This document shows, in pieces, positions 20,519 through 34,500 of a DNA stretch of 64,000 nt. How positions within the stretch are numbered: position 1 is the first letter of the stretch; each line of letters opens with the position of its first letter. A model generated the notes under the pieces. It did not search any database. It worked only from the letters and a program-made list of their open reading frames with translations, and was not told the DNA's origin. The stretch comes from Protula sp. h YS-2021 (lineage: Eukaryota > Annelida > Polychaeta > Sabellida > Serpulidae), in NCBI GenBank assembly GCA_949752745.1, contig OX457026.1, forward strand, positions 69,682,591-69,746,590, written 5' to 3'. Position numbers and translations under genes: made by a program.

Positions 20519-23500
20519 GTAACTATCTACTTTGTTAAAAAATAAAGGTTGAATTTCCCTCGTTTTAACAGAATGATGGATTGCGAGTGGTGATTAAAAA
20601 TATTTCACGCGGACGTATGACTGCTGCCTATTTTAAAAGTACACAGGGGCGGTTCTTTTATGTAAAGAGGACAGTAAAATCCGAACTATAACATGCCCGT
20701 GGCACGGCACTGAAAATCGGTACGCAAACTACACGGTATGAAACTCGTCAGACCTGAATAGGGGGAGGGGGGGGGGGGGGGGTTGGGGGAGCTATGTCCT
20801 GCTCGATGATCCAGGCATAATCTGAGCAGCCATTGAACAGCACTCCTGGTGCAAGTCTGGCCGACGGGCCTTCTATTTGCTGTTCAGCATTGTGTTGTGC
20901 TGTGGAGTTTTCAGGCTGGAAACGGAGGATGGTAACTAAAAATTTAAAGGTTAAGGCTGGGGAAGGTGGGGGGGGGGGGGGTGCCGCTCAGAATGATGGT
21001 ACACTGTGAAATGAGGTAAAAGGCAGTTCTAAAGAAGGAGCCCCTTGTAACTGCCACAACCACGTTTTATCACTGCAGAAAATGTGTCTGTTCGACAGAA
21101 ACAGACCTGGCAAAATTGGGGCAAGATGTACCGTGGTCTGCTTTACCTACGTCACAGAGAATCGGGACAACGCTCTGGGCTGAATTCAGGGATTTGAGTA
21201 TGTGACATATGTGCCTACCTTCTTAAAATTTTAGTACTACTCGCGCGCAAAACAAAATGTTTTTTAACTTATTAATAAGCCTTTTCTTCTTCAGCTGTAT
21301 TCAATGATTACATGTATATTCTGAAGGTCGCACATTAAAATTTCCAAGCTCAAACACCAACCGACATAAAAACGTGTACGCACAATGCGTATCCCCCCAA
21401 TGTTTCGACAAAATACTGGCCATTTTGCACTGTTTATCGACAAGCGATCATAGGCTGAAGCAAAAATAGAACCTTCAAATAAATAATTAAGCAACTGATG
21501 GTATTATCACACAAGATGATGATGCTTATAGACGGCAGACCATTTAATGATATGAATAGTAAAACATTACAAACAGGCGGCAACAACACAAGGCCACAAC
21601 ACTGTCATACGGAGATCCCGTCCATCTCTCTCCGAGTAGCCCTTTCCGTTAAGTATAGAGACATGAAGTTCAATGTTATAACCCTGATTTTTCATCGACC
21701 GAAAGTCTGCCTCAATCCCCCGTCCGCTTCACGCAACTGTAAACTGCCAATCCACTCTCATGTATGCACATAAAACAGCGTTGAGGTTGAAACAGAACTC
21801 TGTATAACCGACATGGGTCATGCCCGAAGGGGGGGGGGGGGTTCTCTGTATGACAATTTCTGACCCGATATCGCGGTAGCATAAACCAGCAGTTTGAAAG
21901 GTAACCCCCCAGCAGAATCAAAACGCAAACTCCTCCAACCATTATTCTCTACTTCGCTAGCTGCACCAGCAAATGTTACATTGAACACAAGGTTTATAAC
22001 GGGGTTTCGTACACAACAGTCGTGATCCTGTTAATTAAATATTTCTTTCTCGAGCAAACCGCCTTTCCTTAAATATTACATCATTATTATACATTTACAA
22101 GTTATTGTTAAAGCAACGCTGCAATTTTATATTTTTTATTATGTAGTGAATGTGTTTACACGATAAAACTGGACAGCTGAGAAATTACCACCTGATTGTC
22201 GCTACATAATGACACTTAATTATTTATGCAACACAGCCACGTCCTTAATACTGTTATCAATAATATATACTCATATCTATACACTTAATTAACATAGACC
22301 TTGAAACTCTACTTCAAACCACCCTGGGAACAGCATATACCTATACTGAAACGGCAAATATGCAGCCTGCATGCACAGCACATAAATATTGCAGCAGAAT
22401 GCTGCGAGTGCGCACCTTGATATAAAGCCACGGTCAAGGTCGTGCATGCGATCATCACGTGCTTGCGGACAGTACTGGGGTTATTCTTGAGGTCAATGCC
22501 ACGACCGCTAAAACTACCCTTCAATCAGGCGATTTCTTTGATTTTTCAAGTGTCCGCAAATGAACTCCTATTTATTTTTTTTATTCAGTTCTGATGAAGT
22601 TCATGGGTTTTATGAACAGTTTAAACTTACTGAATTTGAACTCTGGTTTCGAAACTGGTTTCTCACAAATGCGAACGGAAACTGTGTCTAAACATTGGTT
22701 AAAAAATTAACCCTCTAACTTCTGCTGTATTTTTACCCCGGGGTTTAACGAGACAAACATTCTCGGAAATATTTAGAGAAAGAAATCAACATTTAACACA
22801 TGGTTCCCTGTACATCTGTACCTAGTCTTAGGAGGCGCCTCTTTATATTGATTCTCCGTTGGCGTGATAAAAATAACAGCCAAAATGTACAGGCCAACAT
22901 TTAACGCTTAAGATTTTAAGTTGTTTTTACCAACACCACCAAAGAATTGTACTCTCGTGGGTACTGGCATTGTGACTTCTATTTCAAAGTCCTGACCACT
23001 GCAACCCATCTGCCTACCGTGAAAGCATTGCCCTTTCGAAGTAATAGTTAATGCACTTTTTTGTGATTTAAATTAAGGTTTAATATCTCCACCCACCAAC
23101 ACATCCTTCCACCTTGACATGCCAATAGCGAGTCATCATATCCGCGGCGTACCATTCTACTGTGTGATGATGATCCCGGTAGGAAACACATAGCGCCATA
23201 CCATACACATTCTGCGTGAGACTATTCTTCATTTTCATTCCCCCAATATTCCATAAATATATAAACAAACTCCACCTAGTCATGACTTAGAAAAACATTA
23301 GCTGATTATGCGTATTACACAAATTCGACCGGTTAATAAAGTCAATTTACGCTATTTTTAAAATCCATACACACTCATTTACGACTCGTACACACGAACA
23401 ATGGTTCATTCAAAATTAAGAAATTCTGAGTCACACCACATATTTAATGTAGTTCTAAAATAAAACAAATTTCAACGACTTATCTCTTGATTTACCTAGA

Positions 23501-26055
23501 ATGAAACTGCGAACGATTAACCATAAATGTTCACAACATGAGTTTTTAATCCACTCACTTTGAATGGATTTTAGAAACATGAACATGAAGAATTTCATTG
23601 CGGAAACACCAACACTATACAATAGGGAAGCACGTTGTACTGTATCACCGTATACCTGCATATATCACAAAAAATAGCTTTAAAGTCAGAAGTCAGCTTA
23701 TTCCCCTACTCCCTCACCACGAAAGCTATAGCGTTAGGGCCAAAAAACTGGACAAGCAACGGACGAGGGGAAGGGGAAGGGAACGACACTCGGCGGCCAT
23801 TCAACGACAGGAAGACATTTACGTTCAGCAGAGTGAAGCTTTTGCTGCTTCAAATGGTCGATACTTGGCTTTTTTCCAACGGTAGCAATGGAAGGTCTTT
23901 TGACGTATGCTTGGAACACATCATCTCAGAAACGGAAAATTCTTGGGCGAATTTATTAACAACTAACCGTTTTTAAGAACTTTTTTTGTGGGGGTGGTGG
24001 GGGGGGGGAGGGGTCTTGGGGATGGTCAAACGCACTTAGCAGAGGCGGTTTTGGGTACACGCGAGAGAACCTCACGTCACCAAGTCATTATTTTAGGTAA
24101 GCTAGTAAGACATATCTTTACGAAAAAAAACTTTTTTCTTTTTTTCTTGGAGATGGTTTTACCGTTTTATTAAATGCAGATATGCCAATAATGTCTAAAA
24201 ACTTTTCAATTTTTCCAACCATTTAGACAACAAAGCTATCTGAACACCACTTGCAAGAGTTTTAAAGGTTTAGGCCTTACACAAAGGAATCCTTGGAAAA
24301 ATTACCACTACACTAAACCACGGCCAGAAATTAATTGAGGCCTGTTGGTCCGAGGCCCCTGATTTCGGCTCCGGCCAGTTCAAGGCAGCCTGTTTTCATG
24401 CTCCGGGGATCGGGGCCCGAAAATTTTCCTGATTTTTCATATGTAAATATATAACCGACCCTCGCCTTCTCGCTCTGGAATCCTGGATTTCTTCTGTGGC
24501 CAAAACGGCCCCAACAGATGAAATTAACTTCCAGGACTGCCAGAGGGCAGTTAAAGCTTACTGGTTATTGCAACGGCAGCCAACCCAGCTGAAAACATTG
24601 AAAAAAAAAGGATTATATATCTTACCCGCAGCGGACGGTCCGGTCCTGCAGTCATATCAAGCACCTTCTGACTCAGCTCCTGACAAATGTCCTACAATAC
24701 TAAAAGCTTGTTGAAAAGGCCTGGCTCTCAACATCGTTAACTAATGCATACTAAGAATGCCACAAAGGATAAAAAAAAAAAAAAACTGCCTGAGTAATAT
24801 GGCAACTTTACCCGCTAAAATTAGCCTATGTACATTTTTAGTGTTCGACACAAATCCACGTTCTAGAAATGTCAAGGAATCGAGATGGGAAATGGCAGGT
24901 GGCAAAGTGTTCTAGTTTTCCAAGAATGCAAGTGGCATTTTGACCACTAAATCCTTTCACATATGATGAAATTTTCAGATGATCCTTTTACGGACGATAA
25001 TAAAAGTGACGCAAAAGTGGAATACAAGCTTTGCCGCCCGCCCTTTCCACAGCTGAACTTCGCAGAACAGAAAAATATATATATAAACAAAATGGCGCTT
25101 ACACGACTTCCCACTTCACAGCCACGTGACCTGGTGTCTGAAACAGTTTCTGATATGACAATACATCCCTAGACTGTCCTGTAGTTTATTCCTGCGCGTT
25201 ATATAGTCCCGCAGGTTATTCCGATCCACGACTCAAGGTCTTGAATGTTATTATATAACGTTTTCGAATCGATTGAACAACATTGCACAGCAAGTAATAT
25301 CTACAGTCAGCTTACGCACACATTAGTTAATATTTCATATTCTTCAAATACAGAGGTAAGTCGGAATAAATTAAGATTACACGAGTATCCCAGCCAGAAT
25401 CCATCCAAGGATCGAGTGTCCTCATTCTCAAGGTATCTAGTCCACGAATTGGTTTTAATAATGTTAAAAAGAACATTTGAAGCAAAGATCTCTTAAGAAT
25501 GAATTTCTATGAAACATTCGCTGTCCGCAGAGGTCGGATACCGGACAGTTTGTAAGCCATCCACAACATCCTAGAATAACCCCTATCTCCAGCGAGTCAA
25601 CTTTCCGTGTTATTTCTCCACTCCCCTAAACTATCCGAAACTTCACCCGACCTCTTTTAACTGGCCCAATATATGATCGCCTACGATACTGGCGTTGCTC
25701 TATCATTAGTTTATAACCAGTAATAAGCAGCTGTTATAGCTGTAACAGCTATTGTCTCCATTCGCTAACACGCACCGGGCATAGCACTCAAAGAGCTTTT
25801 CACGTTCATAAATACAAAGTGGCCACAGGCAACACCGTCGCTGAACTTATATAGTTCATACTCTCAAAATGACCCGCAAGTTCAGGACTAATACCCATAC
25901 AAGTACAGGAGCTCACACGTAACTGATAACATTAACAGTCATAACAGAGTTAATAAAATTTTAACAATAACATATAACAACAAAACGAAGGTTTATATTT
26001 TTATCATTTTTTTTTTAATCTACTAATTTCCATACGATGCTAATTCTTTCATTAT
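20519..26055. other. No supported gene between orphan exon and receptor 3' end
   Basis: Long gene-poor stretch. Homopolymer G runs occur at about 20761-20790, 20965-20981, 21829-21840 and 23990-24010. Short open frames (for example minus 23080-23283 and minus 22309-22524) lack motifs and consistent splice sites. Part of this may be the receptor 3' untranslated region. Confidence 0.5.
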
Positions 26056-26324
26056 CTATTGCTGCAGCGCTGCCTCTTTAGGCTCGTCTGAAAACAATTC
26101 CTTATGCAACGCAGGGAAGTCGAGGTGCGGGTGACGGTTCTTGAACTTCAGCAGGACCTCGCCGTGTTTGGCGCCCAGTAGCCGCAGCACGGGAATGCGC
26201 TCCTCGAGCTTGGCGCGCATTTGCTCCTCCGCCGCGTGGTTCCTGTCCAGCTCAATGCCTAATGCCGCGTGCACACGCTCCCACAGTTTTTCTATCACTT
26301 CCTTGTCTTTCACGCCTTCTCGAG
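26056..26324 (-). CDS. HR3: HR3/ROR exon 10 (LBD C-terminus, AF-2, stop)
   Basis: The acceptor is TTTGTACACAG. It gives 88 residues and TAG. It holds helices 8-12 of the ligand domain: [20 protein letters not shown], a middle with [18 protein letters not shown], then [13 protein letters not shown], matching the ROR/HR3 '(F/L)PxLYKELF' activation helix. A Tyr seen in many relatives is His here. Confidence 0.95.
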
Positions 26325-29300
26325 CTGTGTACAAAGAAAGGAGACAATGACAACTTGTTTCTTTTTCACAGTATAACCACCGTTAATTCACCTCCACATC
26401 CAGCCTCCTCACAAAAAGGAGACGAAATTAGAACTCTACACTGAATAAATCATGTTTGTTGTGTTTTCTTCTGCAGCCTGCCGTAGCTACGTGTTCTTAA
26501 CCTGACAGCATAAAAGCTGAATGTGTGTACTAACCTGACAGGAATCAACTGAACTGAAGTAACTATCATATACTTACTTGGCTCAATTAGTACCAGGGCA
26601 CACAGGAGTGCTAACTCAGTATCAGTGAGGTGTAACTGTATTAGGTCCTTCGTAAACTCGACAATACTGTGTAAGATCAGCTTCTCCTCCTCGTCTATCA
26701 GTGCAGCGTAACAGTAAAAAAAAAAGATGCAAATGCATTACAGCAACTCAGTGGTAACTTTCAACGGTACTTTTTCGAACAAAGTTATAATACTAATATA
26801 TAAAAAAAACATAGGCATCAGAGATGCAAAGAACCTCAGCCATGGGGAACATACTCGAAAATTGAAACAGTAAAACTGGAGGGGTCCAATCAGTGGGGTT
26901 TGGGACAACTTCGCCAACTGGGTCCTTTTTGGACAACTCGGCCCCTAATCCTTGGGACGACTCGGCCCCTTGCGAAAGACGACTCTGCCCCTAACTGCCA
27001 ACTCGGACCCTAATTTTATATATTTCTCAAATGAAGCCAGTCGTCTGTTCAGCAAAGAGTACGCCGAGTTGGTAGGGGCCGAGTTGGCAAAGGGCCGAGT
27101 TGTCCCAAGACCAATCAGTTCAATGAAGCCTATGATAAAAATACATCAAAGTACTTACAGCACCTGAAACAGGATGACAGAGCTTTAAAAAAAAAAAAAA
27201 TTTACCATGAGACACCTGTCCTTTTCAAAGTCCAACTGAGCCACTGTCCTTGGGCGGATATGGCTCATATATAATACCGATCTTTATTAGTCCATATACC
27301 AGCGGTATCTCAAATATCTCAGCAATTGCGAAAGAATTATAGGCTAGAGAGTGTTCACAAGCCAAATGTCAACGACACTTGATAATGATACAAATAAAAG
27401 AAATCAAAGTCCAGCGGAGCCACTGTCCTTGGGCGAATATGTCTCATATACAATACCGATCTTTATTGGTCCACATACTAGCTATATCTCGAACATCTTA
27501 GCAATTGCAAAAGAATCGTGGGTTAGAGAGTCTTCACAAGCCAAATGTTAACGGACGAACGTATGGACGGACACGGCCATAGCAATAGCCCTGAGCCATT
27601 TTATGGCTGAGGGCTAAAAAAAGACAAAGTCAAAGGCGTATGTGTTAATATAAAAAAAATCATTGTCGGACTGTAGTAGAACTATTTCATATTTCAGCTT
27701 TGAATGTGTCACTAAGTCGATCAAACGTTATTCTGGACACAGACTGCATTTCCAGCTGAAAATAAAAGCACTAAGCTCTTGCTATATTTAATGGCAACAC
27801 TGTTTATTTTGTTAACTATTGAGACTTTTTCTCTCACAAGAAAAAATATCATCAAAGACTCCAAAGTTTCAACTATTTCAATTCATTTTTTTTTTTAAAT
27901 TTCGTGAAGATTCTTAAAGAAACTACGAATGAACTTACTCAGAGAAAGAAAGGAGTGGACAGGAATAAATGCATTACCAAACACCAAACTATCATTCGTC
28001 TCGTCAAGCGCTCTCGTCAACCGCAACAGGGCTATTTCAAAACTCCCTGTTATAAATACAACAAACATTTGCGATGTCTTGGTAAAATTAAAAGATTAAC
28101 AGTATAATCCACACAACTTGGTAAGAACATTTTGCATAACGATAGAAAAACACTGCTCAACAATCTTGCTTCAAAACACGCAGGAGATGCTTGACGGGCA
28201 GAAGTTCCTTTCTGTCTGCTACGGACCTGAAATCCCCCCCCCCTCCCTCTCCGGGCATATCCAACGCCACACAACGACGTTACGTGGCATTACTCCGCCA
28301 AATCTCTATTCAGAAGCGAGGTCACTTCCCTATTTCCAACGCGCTTGACCTTTGCAGTTCCTTTATTAAACTAGAGCCTCAGTAAGGCAGCTGTGAAGCA
28401 GTAAAAGTAAAATGAGGCCAAGTCACGATGCAAGGTTTCAGCCTCCTATGACAGTCCCTTCATATGAGAAGTAGGCCGGATAAAACATCGTCTCACGGCT
28501 AAAAAAAGTCGGCCGGATAAACATCGTCTCACGGCTAAGTTCAAGCCAAAAATTCACCACATTTGACAATTTCCCCCCGCGTCAATTTTTGGCCGATTTT
28601 GACAATAATGCCACGTTGGACATCTTCAATATATAGCCTATATATTTTCACCATGCAAGGTTTCAGGTTCCTATGACATACCCTTCTATGAGAAGTCGGC
28701 CGGACAAAACTTAGTACTTTTTGTGGACAGACAATAAGACCCGCTCATAACTATATCCCTCCGTTTCACGGGAGATAATGAACCTTTCAAAACTGGACGC
28801 CAGTTCTTACAACAAGGTTACCTCCTTTGAGAAGCATGATTTGGTCGTCCTGCAGTAAGTTCATAAATCCTGGTACCATTTTTGCGAACTCGATTATTTG
28901 CTGTACAGCTAATGTAACTCTCTCAGCAATCTCCTGCCATAGCTTATCATTTGGCTGAAACAAACGTAATATATTCATTTATTTCTTACTGGTAATAATC
29001 AGTAATCTTCTGCCGCGTTGCTAAAAACAAAATGCAACATTTGTTTACATGCCTGTAACACGTGTCTGGATCCCTGTCTTTCTTGTCACATTTTCTTATT
29101 TAGGCGAAGCAGCTTACACACAACTGTCTCCATGCAAGTGAGAAAAAGTTACTTCTCACGGTGTGTCAAAGTTTTGGTAAAGAAAAAAAGAAAGTAAACT
29201 TTTTACGCAAGGTGTCTAATGTTTAGATGAAAACAAGAAATATTGTTCGAAAAGTTACCATAGCTTTGAGAAAGTTGACAAACTCTTGGGGCACTGGTAG

Positions 29301-31490
29301 TTTTCTCATTTGACTAATTTGCTCGTCCGTATACAAACACGTGCGCATGTGAGCATCAAATATGGCTTTAGTCAGTAAATCTGAAATGTAAAAGGCATGC
29401 ACAGCAAAGGATTATCTATTTTGCGCCATTTTAATAACAAAAATTGAAATCACATTTCCAAATATAACGTGGTTTCTTTTACGCGTTTTCTTTTTTTGTC
29501 AAAGATTGGCCAAACTTTCTTTCACGTGAAATAAATTATATCAACCGCAGGTTTTTGCACATCGCTCGGTCTTGGATGGATAAAACACCTAGGGCCGATT
29601 TCACAACTTAAGTCTAGACCTGGTTTGGAGCAAACTCAGTCTAGACTGCGGTTAAGACTGGGTTTCAGACCATACTGAATTTCACAGCCTCGATCCAGAC
29701 CACATTCATATGTGAACTTCTGTGTATGTATACACTGAAAAAAACCCTGTCTAGACTGGGTTTGAAACCTGGTTTCAGACCAGGTCTAGACTTACAAGTT
29801 GTGAAGTCGGCCCCTTGTGTCTACAAACTCACCTAAATCTATGTCTGTGGCAGGTTCCTCTTTGACATTAATAAGCTGCATTCCATTGACTGGACCCTGA
29901 GATTGAGGACTCACCGGGGGCATGTTGTTAAATGCAGGCGAGTATAAGACACCGTTGGGCGAGAGGTACTGGACTGGCGGATAACTGCAACAAATCAAGC
30001 CAGTTACTTGATCCTAGCCATTGCACCAAAAAAAACAAAAAACAAAAAACACACAAACACACAATTAGCTAAATCGTGGAGCTTTTTTTTAAAAAAAAAA
30101 ACCTTGTGGCCGTCACTATACTTTAAATTAGTATTTATACGAGTTTATTTAAAACACCGTTTCTGAGCAGACTGGTTAGTTTTCACCGCTGTGTCGAGCA
30201 GCGCCAACATAACCATCACTTTGAATGCCTGTATTACAGTAAATGAAGCAACGACCTAGTGCTCGCGCTATTACGGTAAGCGTACTTATACTGGTTGTTG
30301 TTGGTGGGGCTGACGTTGTGCTCCGTGTCGGTGTTCCCGCCACCACCGCTGTTCTGGCGGTGGAATTTGGCCTCTCCCACCACCTTCTCTCTCTGCTGCC
30401 GTGACATGCGTCCAAACTTCACCGCTGACAACAGAAACGGACATTATTACTACGTTGTCATGATAAGCAGCGCCGTGGCATGTTAACAAAGGCCCAACAA
30501 AGCACCGTTTTTTATTGATTTTAACGCCACAAGACACAATCAGTTTTTTTTTTCAAATACTGTGAGAAAATCTAGAGCATCACTGATTTACCAAATCTGT
30601 CTTTCAATATTACCCAGGATACTGGCACCCTCTCCGTAATGTGACATTACAGAGGATATTCTTCATCCCATCTCGTGTGCTACAGCAAATACAACCGCAT
30701 ATGATCCAGTTGGTTGTTAAAATAGTATTAATGATATCAAGTAGAGGAGACACTCATCGATCAAACCGTATAACATCGCAAATTTGTTGCGCTACAAGCA
30801 GAATCGACACTGAAGTGTAGTAACTGAGTGCTGAGCTCACCGTCCCTGGACATGCCAAGTGCAAGACACTTCTGTAGTCTACAATACTGACAGCGGTTTC
30901 TGTTCAGTCTGTCAATAACACAGTTTTTGTTACGTGGACACTGGTACTGGCACGGTGACGCTTGACTGCGACGGAAGAATCCCTGTTATCAACAAATAAA
31001 TGTAGTGTGTTTTTTTTTTCTCTCATCCCCTATTGTTTACATGGTATCTTAGATCTTTTCACTTTGGCAATAAAGCGTTCGAAAAAACAGGCCCAGTTTG
31101 TCCTTGCCATTGTCAAGTTAAGTACAATTGGCCGCTCGCTTTGCGGCGAATCGGTTGACGCGGTTAATGGCATTTTGTTGTAAACTGCCGTCTATATTTC
31201 TCCGATTTATCAATGCACCGACTGGTCGCATGAACCTGTTTTAACGCATAACTTTCGAGAATGTGTCACGGGAATAGATGATCTCGACTGCGTCCGGTTA
31301 ATATTGTTCTTGACTTAAGCTGTCATTGAGACAAGGTGGAACGCAGCGCTTAAACACCTGTATCACGAAGGCATACTGGAACGACATTTTCACATGGAAA
31401 TTCATTAACTAGAGCGGCCAGTGAACATCCACATCAATGCATCCGAACATGTCAAACAACGTATTAGTCGGCCATTGCCCTTTTGATTTT

Positions 31491-31524
<34 letters not shown>

Positions 31525-34500
31525 TTTACCGAACCCCTCCCCCCCCCCCAATAGTCCCTCCTTTTCCATCGCATACCCCAAAGCTCATTTTGACAATTTT
31601 GTATTGTTTCAGAATTGAGACTTTTACCTTATATAAATATCTGAATTTATATATCTAAAGTGTCCACATCTGAAAGACTGTGGGGAGGGGGGGGGGGGGG
31701 GGGGGGGGAAGGTGAGGTACGTAATCTGAGTTGTGGGTATCTCAATCTTCACTTTCTATATAGATCCGCGTGCAGGTGTAGCAATGTGGAATATGGTCAC
31801 CCCAAACTGGATTTGTACTCTACGTCTCTTATCCGGGTCTAGAATGTGATCGCTGTAAACAGGTTTTACTGTATGTCTCTTCATCCGGGTCTGGAATGTG
31901 GTCCCTACAGGCGTTTTACTGTAATCCTTCTTTATTCGGATCTTTAAGGTGGTCACAGAAGGCAGGTTTTACCGTACGTCTTTTATCAGATTCTGGAAGC
32001 TGACCACTAAAAACAGATTTTACTGTTCGTCTTGTATCTAGGTCTGGGAGGTGAGCTAGACAAACAAGTTTTACTGTATCTCTTTATTTTGCTCTGGTCT
32101 AGAAGGTGATCGCTAAAAACTGGTTTTATTGCACGTCTCTTTATTCGGGTCTTCAAGGTGGTTGTTACATTTCCAGTTCGCTAAACAAACAATGCTGCAG
32201 GAAGTTACATAACCACTCCCATACACAGGACAGCCTGGCCAACATTAAAAACACCTTCAATACTCATTTGAATTCAGAAAATGCTGTCATGCTCTGTCCA
32301 GCCTGCCGCAGTAAGTTGTTCATTGGTTAATGAAAGTGCCTACTCCCACCCTACCCCTCTCCTCATCATAGACATAATCCCATTCTGAACAGGCTCCCCC
32401 CCTTCCGGTCCTGGTCTGGGTGCTAACGAACTCCCCTTCACCCAAATCAATCACGTTTTGACGCCATATGGTGTTACGCATTGTCCAATATGCGTCATCT
32501 ACAATAGCAACCGGCAGTCTAACTCAAGACATAGTCCCATAAAGTTTGACGCATATAGGAGTTCTTAAGTTCTCGTGCCAACACAAATAAGTACTTCAAC
32601 ACGTTTTGACGTCATATGACGCGCTGCGTTTGGCTATCTAAGCCAAATCGATAAGAACCGTTGGACCCATCCGAGGCATTAGCTTACCAAATTTGACACT
32701 GCGAACGTTTCGTTCTGTAATTACAGTGATGACGCTTTTTTCACGTTTTGACGTCACACGACGCCAGACATTATCCAAAATGCGTCATATACAATAGCAA
32801 CCGGAAGTACCACCTAAGGCATAGTCCGTTAAGTTTGAAGCTGATCCGACTTGTCGTTCGAGAGTTATTCTGCTAAAGTCTAGTGTCAAAACACATAATG
32901 ATGTGACGTCATACGTTGCGCTTAAGAATCGCCAGACCTACCCAAGGTATTTTTTCTACCAAACTCATCCAACATTCCGTTCTGCAGTTACAATAATTAC
33001 GCAACTGTCACATTCTGACGTCGTGTGACGTAACGCATTGCCGAATATACATCAAATACAATAACAACCGGCGGACAAACCCACGGCATAATTCCACCAA
33101 GTTTGAAGCTGATCCGGTGCTCCGTTCTCTAGTTATCTGTTGACAAAATCAAGTGTTTACAACACACGCACACACTACATACACATACTCATATAAATAA
33201 AGTACAAAAACGAAATGTTTCCCCTGTACGGGGAAAACATAATTATCCCTGTCCAGCGGTGGCCTCTGGTGTGAAATCAAATGCCTGCCCCGTTCTGCAT
33301 ATCATATACAATTTGAACGCATCGGTACAAATTTCATAAAAAATCTTATCTCCTGGTCTTCAACATTCTAGCGCGTGCTAACCAGATACCGTCACATATT
33401 TGGGAGGGCGGGCACTGTTTTCTTGTAGATGACGTCCCGCCAGTGACAGCGCATAAGGTGCTACTACTCCGCAAAACAATATACCGTGAAAAAGGAAAGT
33501 TTTTTTTTAGGCTGTCAAGATATATTTTGCGCTAACTGGAAATCAAAGGCGCTTCACAACGCTACGACGCCACAGAATTAGGCTCATCCCTCGCCCCCCC
33601 CCCCCCCCCCCACACACACACACTGAAGGAACAGCTGATTCTGTTCGTTTCCTGACAAGACAAAATCTAACTTACGTTCAAACTTGAACAAAAAACCACA
33701 ATCCCGCGATATACAATACCCATCGGCTGATATAATGTGACACAGCAGAGATAATGGATTTTTATGCTGGGAAATGTGAGACGAACTCCTATGTGAAATC
33801 ATTTAATGTAACATTTGACAGAAGACAGTCACGACAATAGATCGTGAAACTTTAACTTGTCTCTCGGATTATGCATTCAAGCTAAAATACTTCATGAATT
33901 TGAAATTGAAATGGTCTACGTTTCGTGAATCAATGGCGAAGTGTCATTCAGATGGTACACCTTCAAACTTGAATTATTGATGTGGGGATTTCTAATAATC
34001 TTTTGATGGCTACCATCACAAAAGAATGTAGTGGGGCCTTACTACAACGGTTTGTACTGAGCAACAATCAGCACGGTGACGGAAAGATATGCTGGCAGTT
34101 GCAACCGAAAGCCAGGGCATCCCACAGCGGTACTGCCTCCCTTCTCAATATACAAACGGCTTTTTTTTATTCTCAATTCATGCACGTTTTTAATCTCGCA
34201 TCGCGATGCCGCCCTATCAGAGCTGGTTCTCCTTTTATGGCCTTATACCCCTTGCACGTTCGCCGATGTCAGTGTCGACATCTTTTCATGTATTGAACAC
34301 CCGTTTCTTTGACAGTACCGCTACAACTACTCTAACAGAATACATGCAATGGAAAGTGTCCCGTTCGCCCGGTTCGGTGCTGTTTTGGTTTGGTCCGAGT
34401 ACCCCATGGTCCCGTTTTGCTCTGAAATTGTACCTGCTTACGCATATTCGGCCAAGTGCTTTATAGCGATGGCGAATTCCTAGTACATTAGATCGTACTG

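Noticed and set aside
20761..20790. Long G run as a possible functional quadruplex
   Set aside because: Similar G or C runs are scattered through the window (5300, 13110, 23995, 31690, 39310, 47290, 50711) without positional logic; most are microsatellite-like.
23080..23283. 67-codon minus-strand frame with protein-like composition
   Set aside because: No convincing splice sites or family motif; kept out of the gene list.
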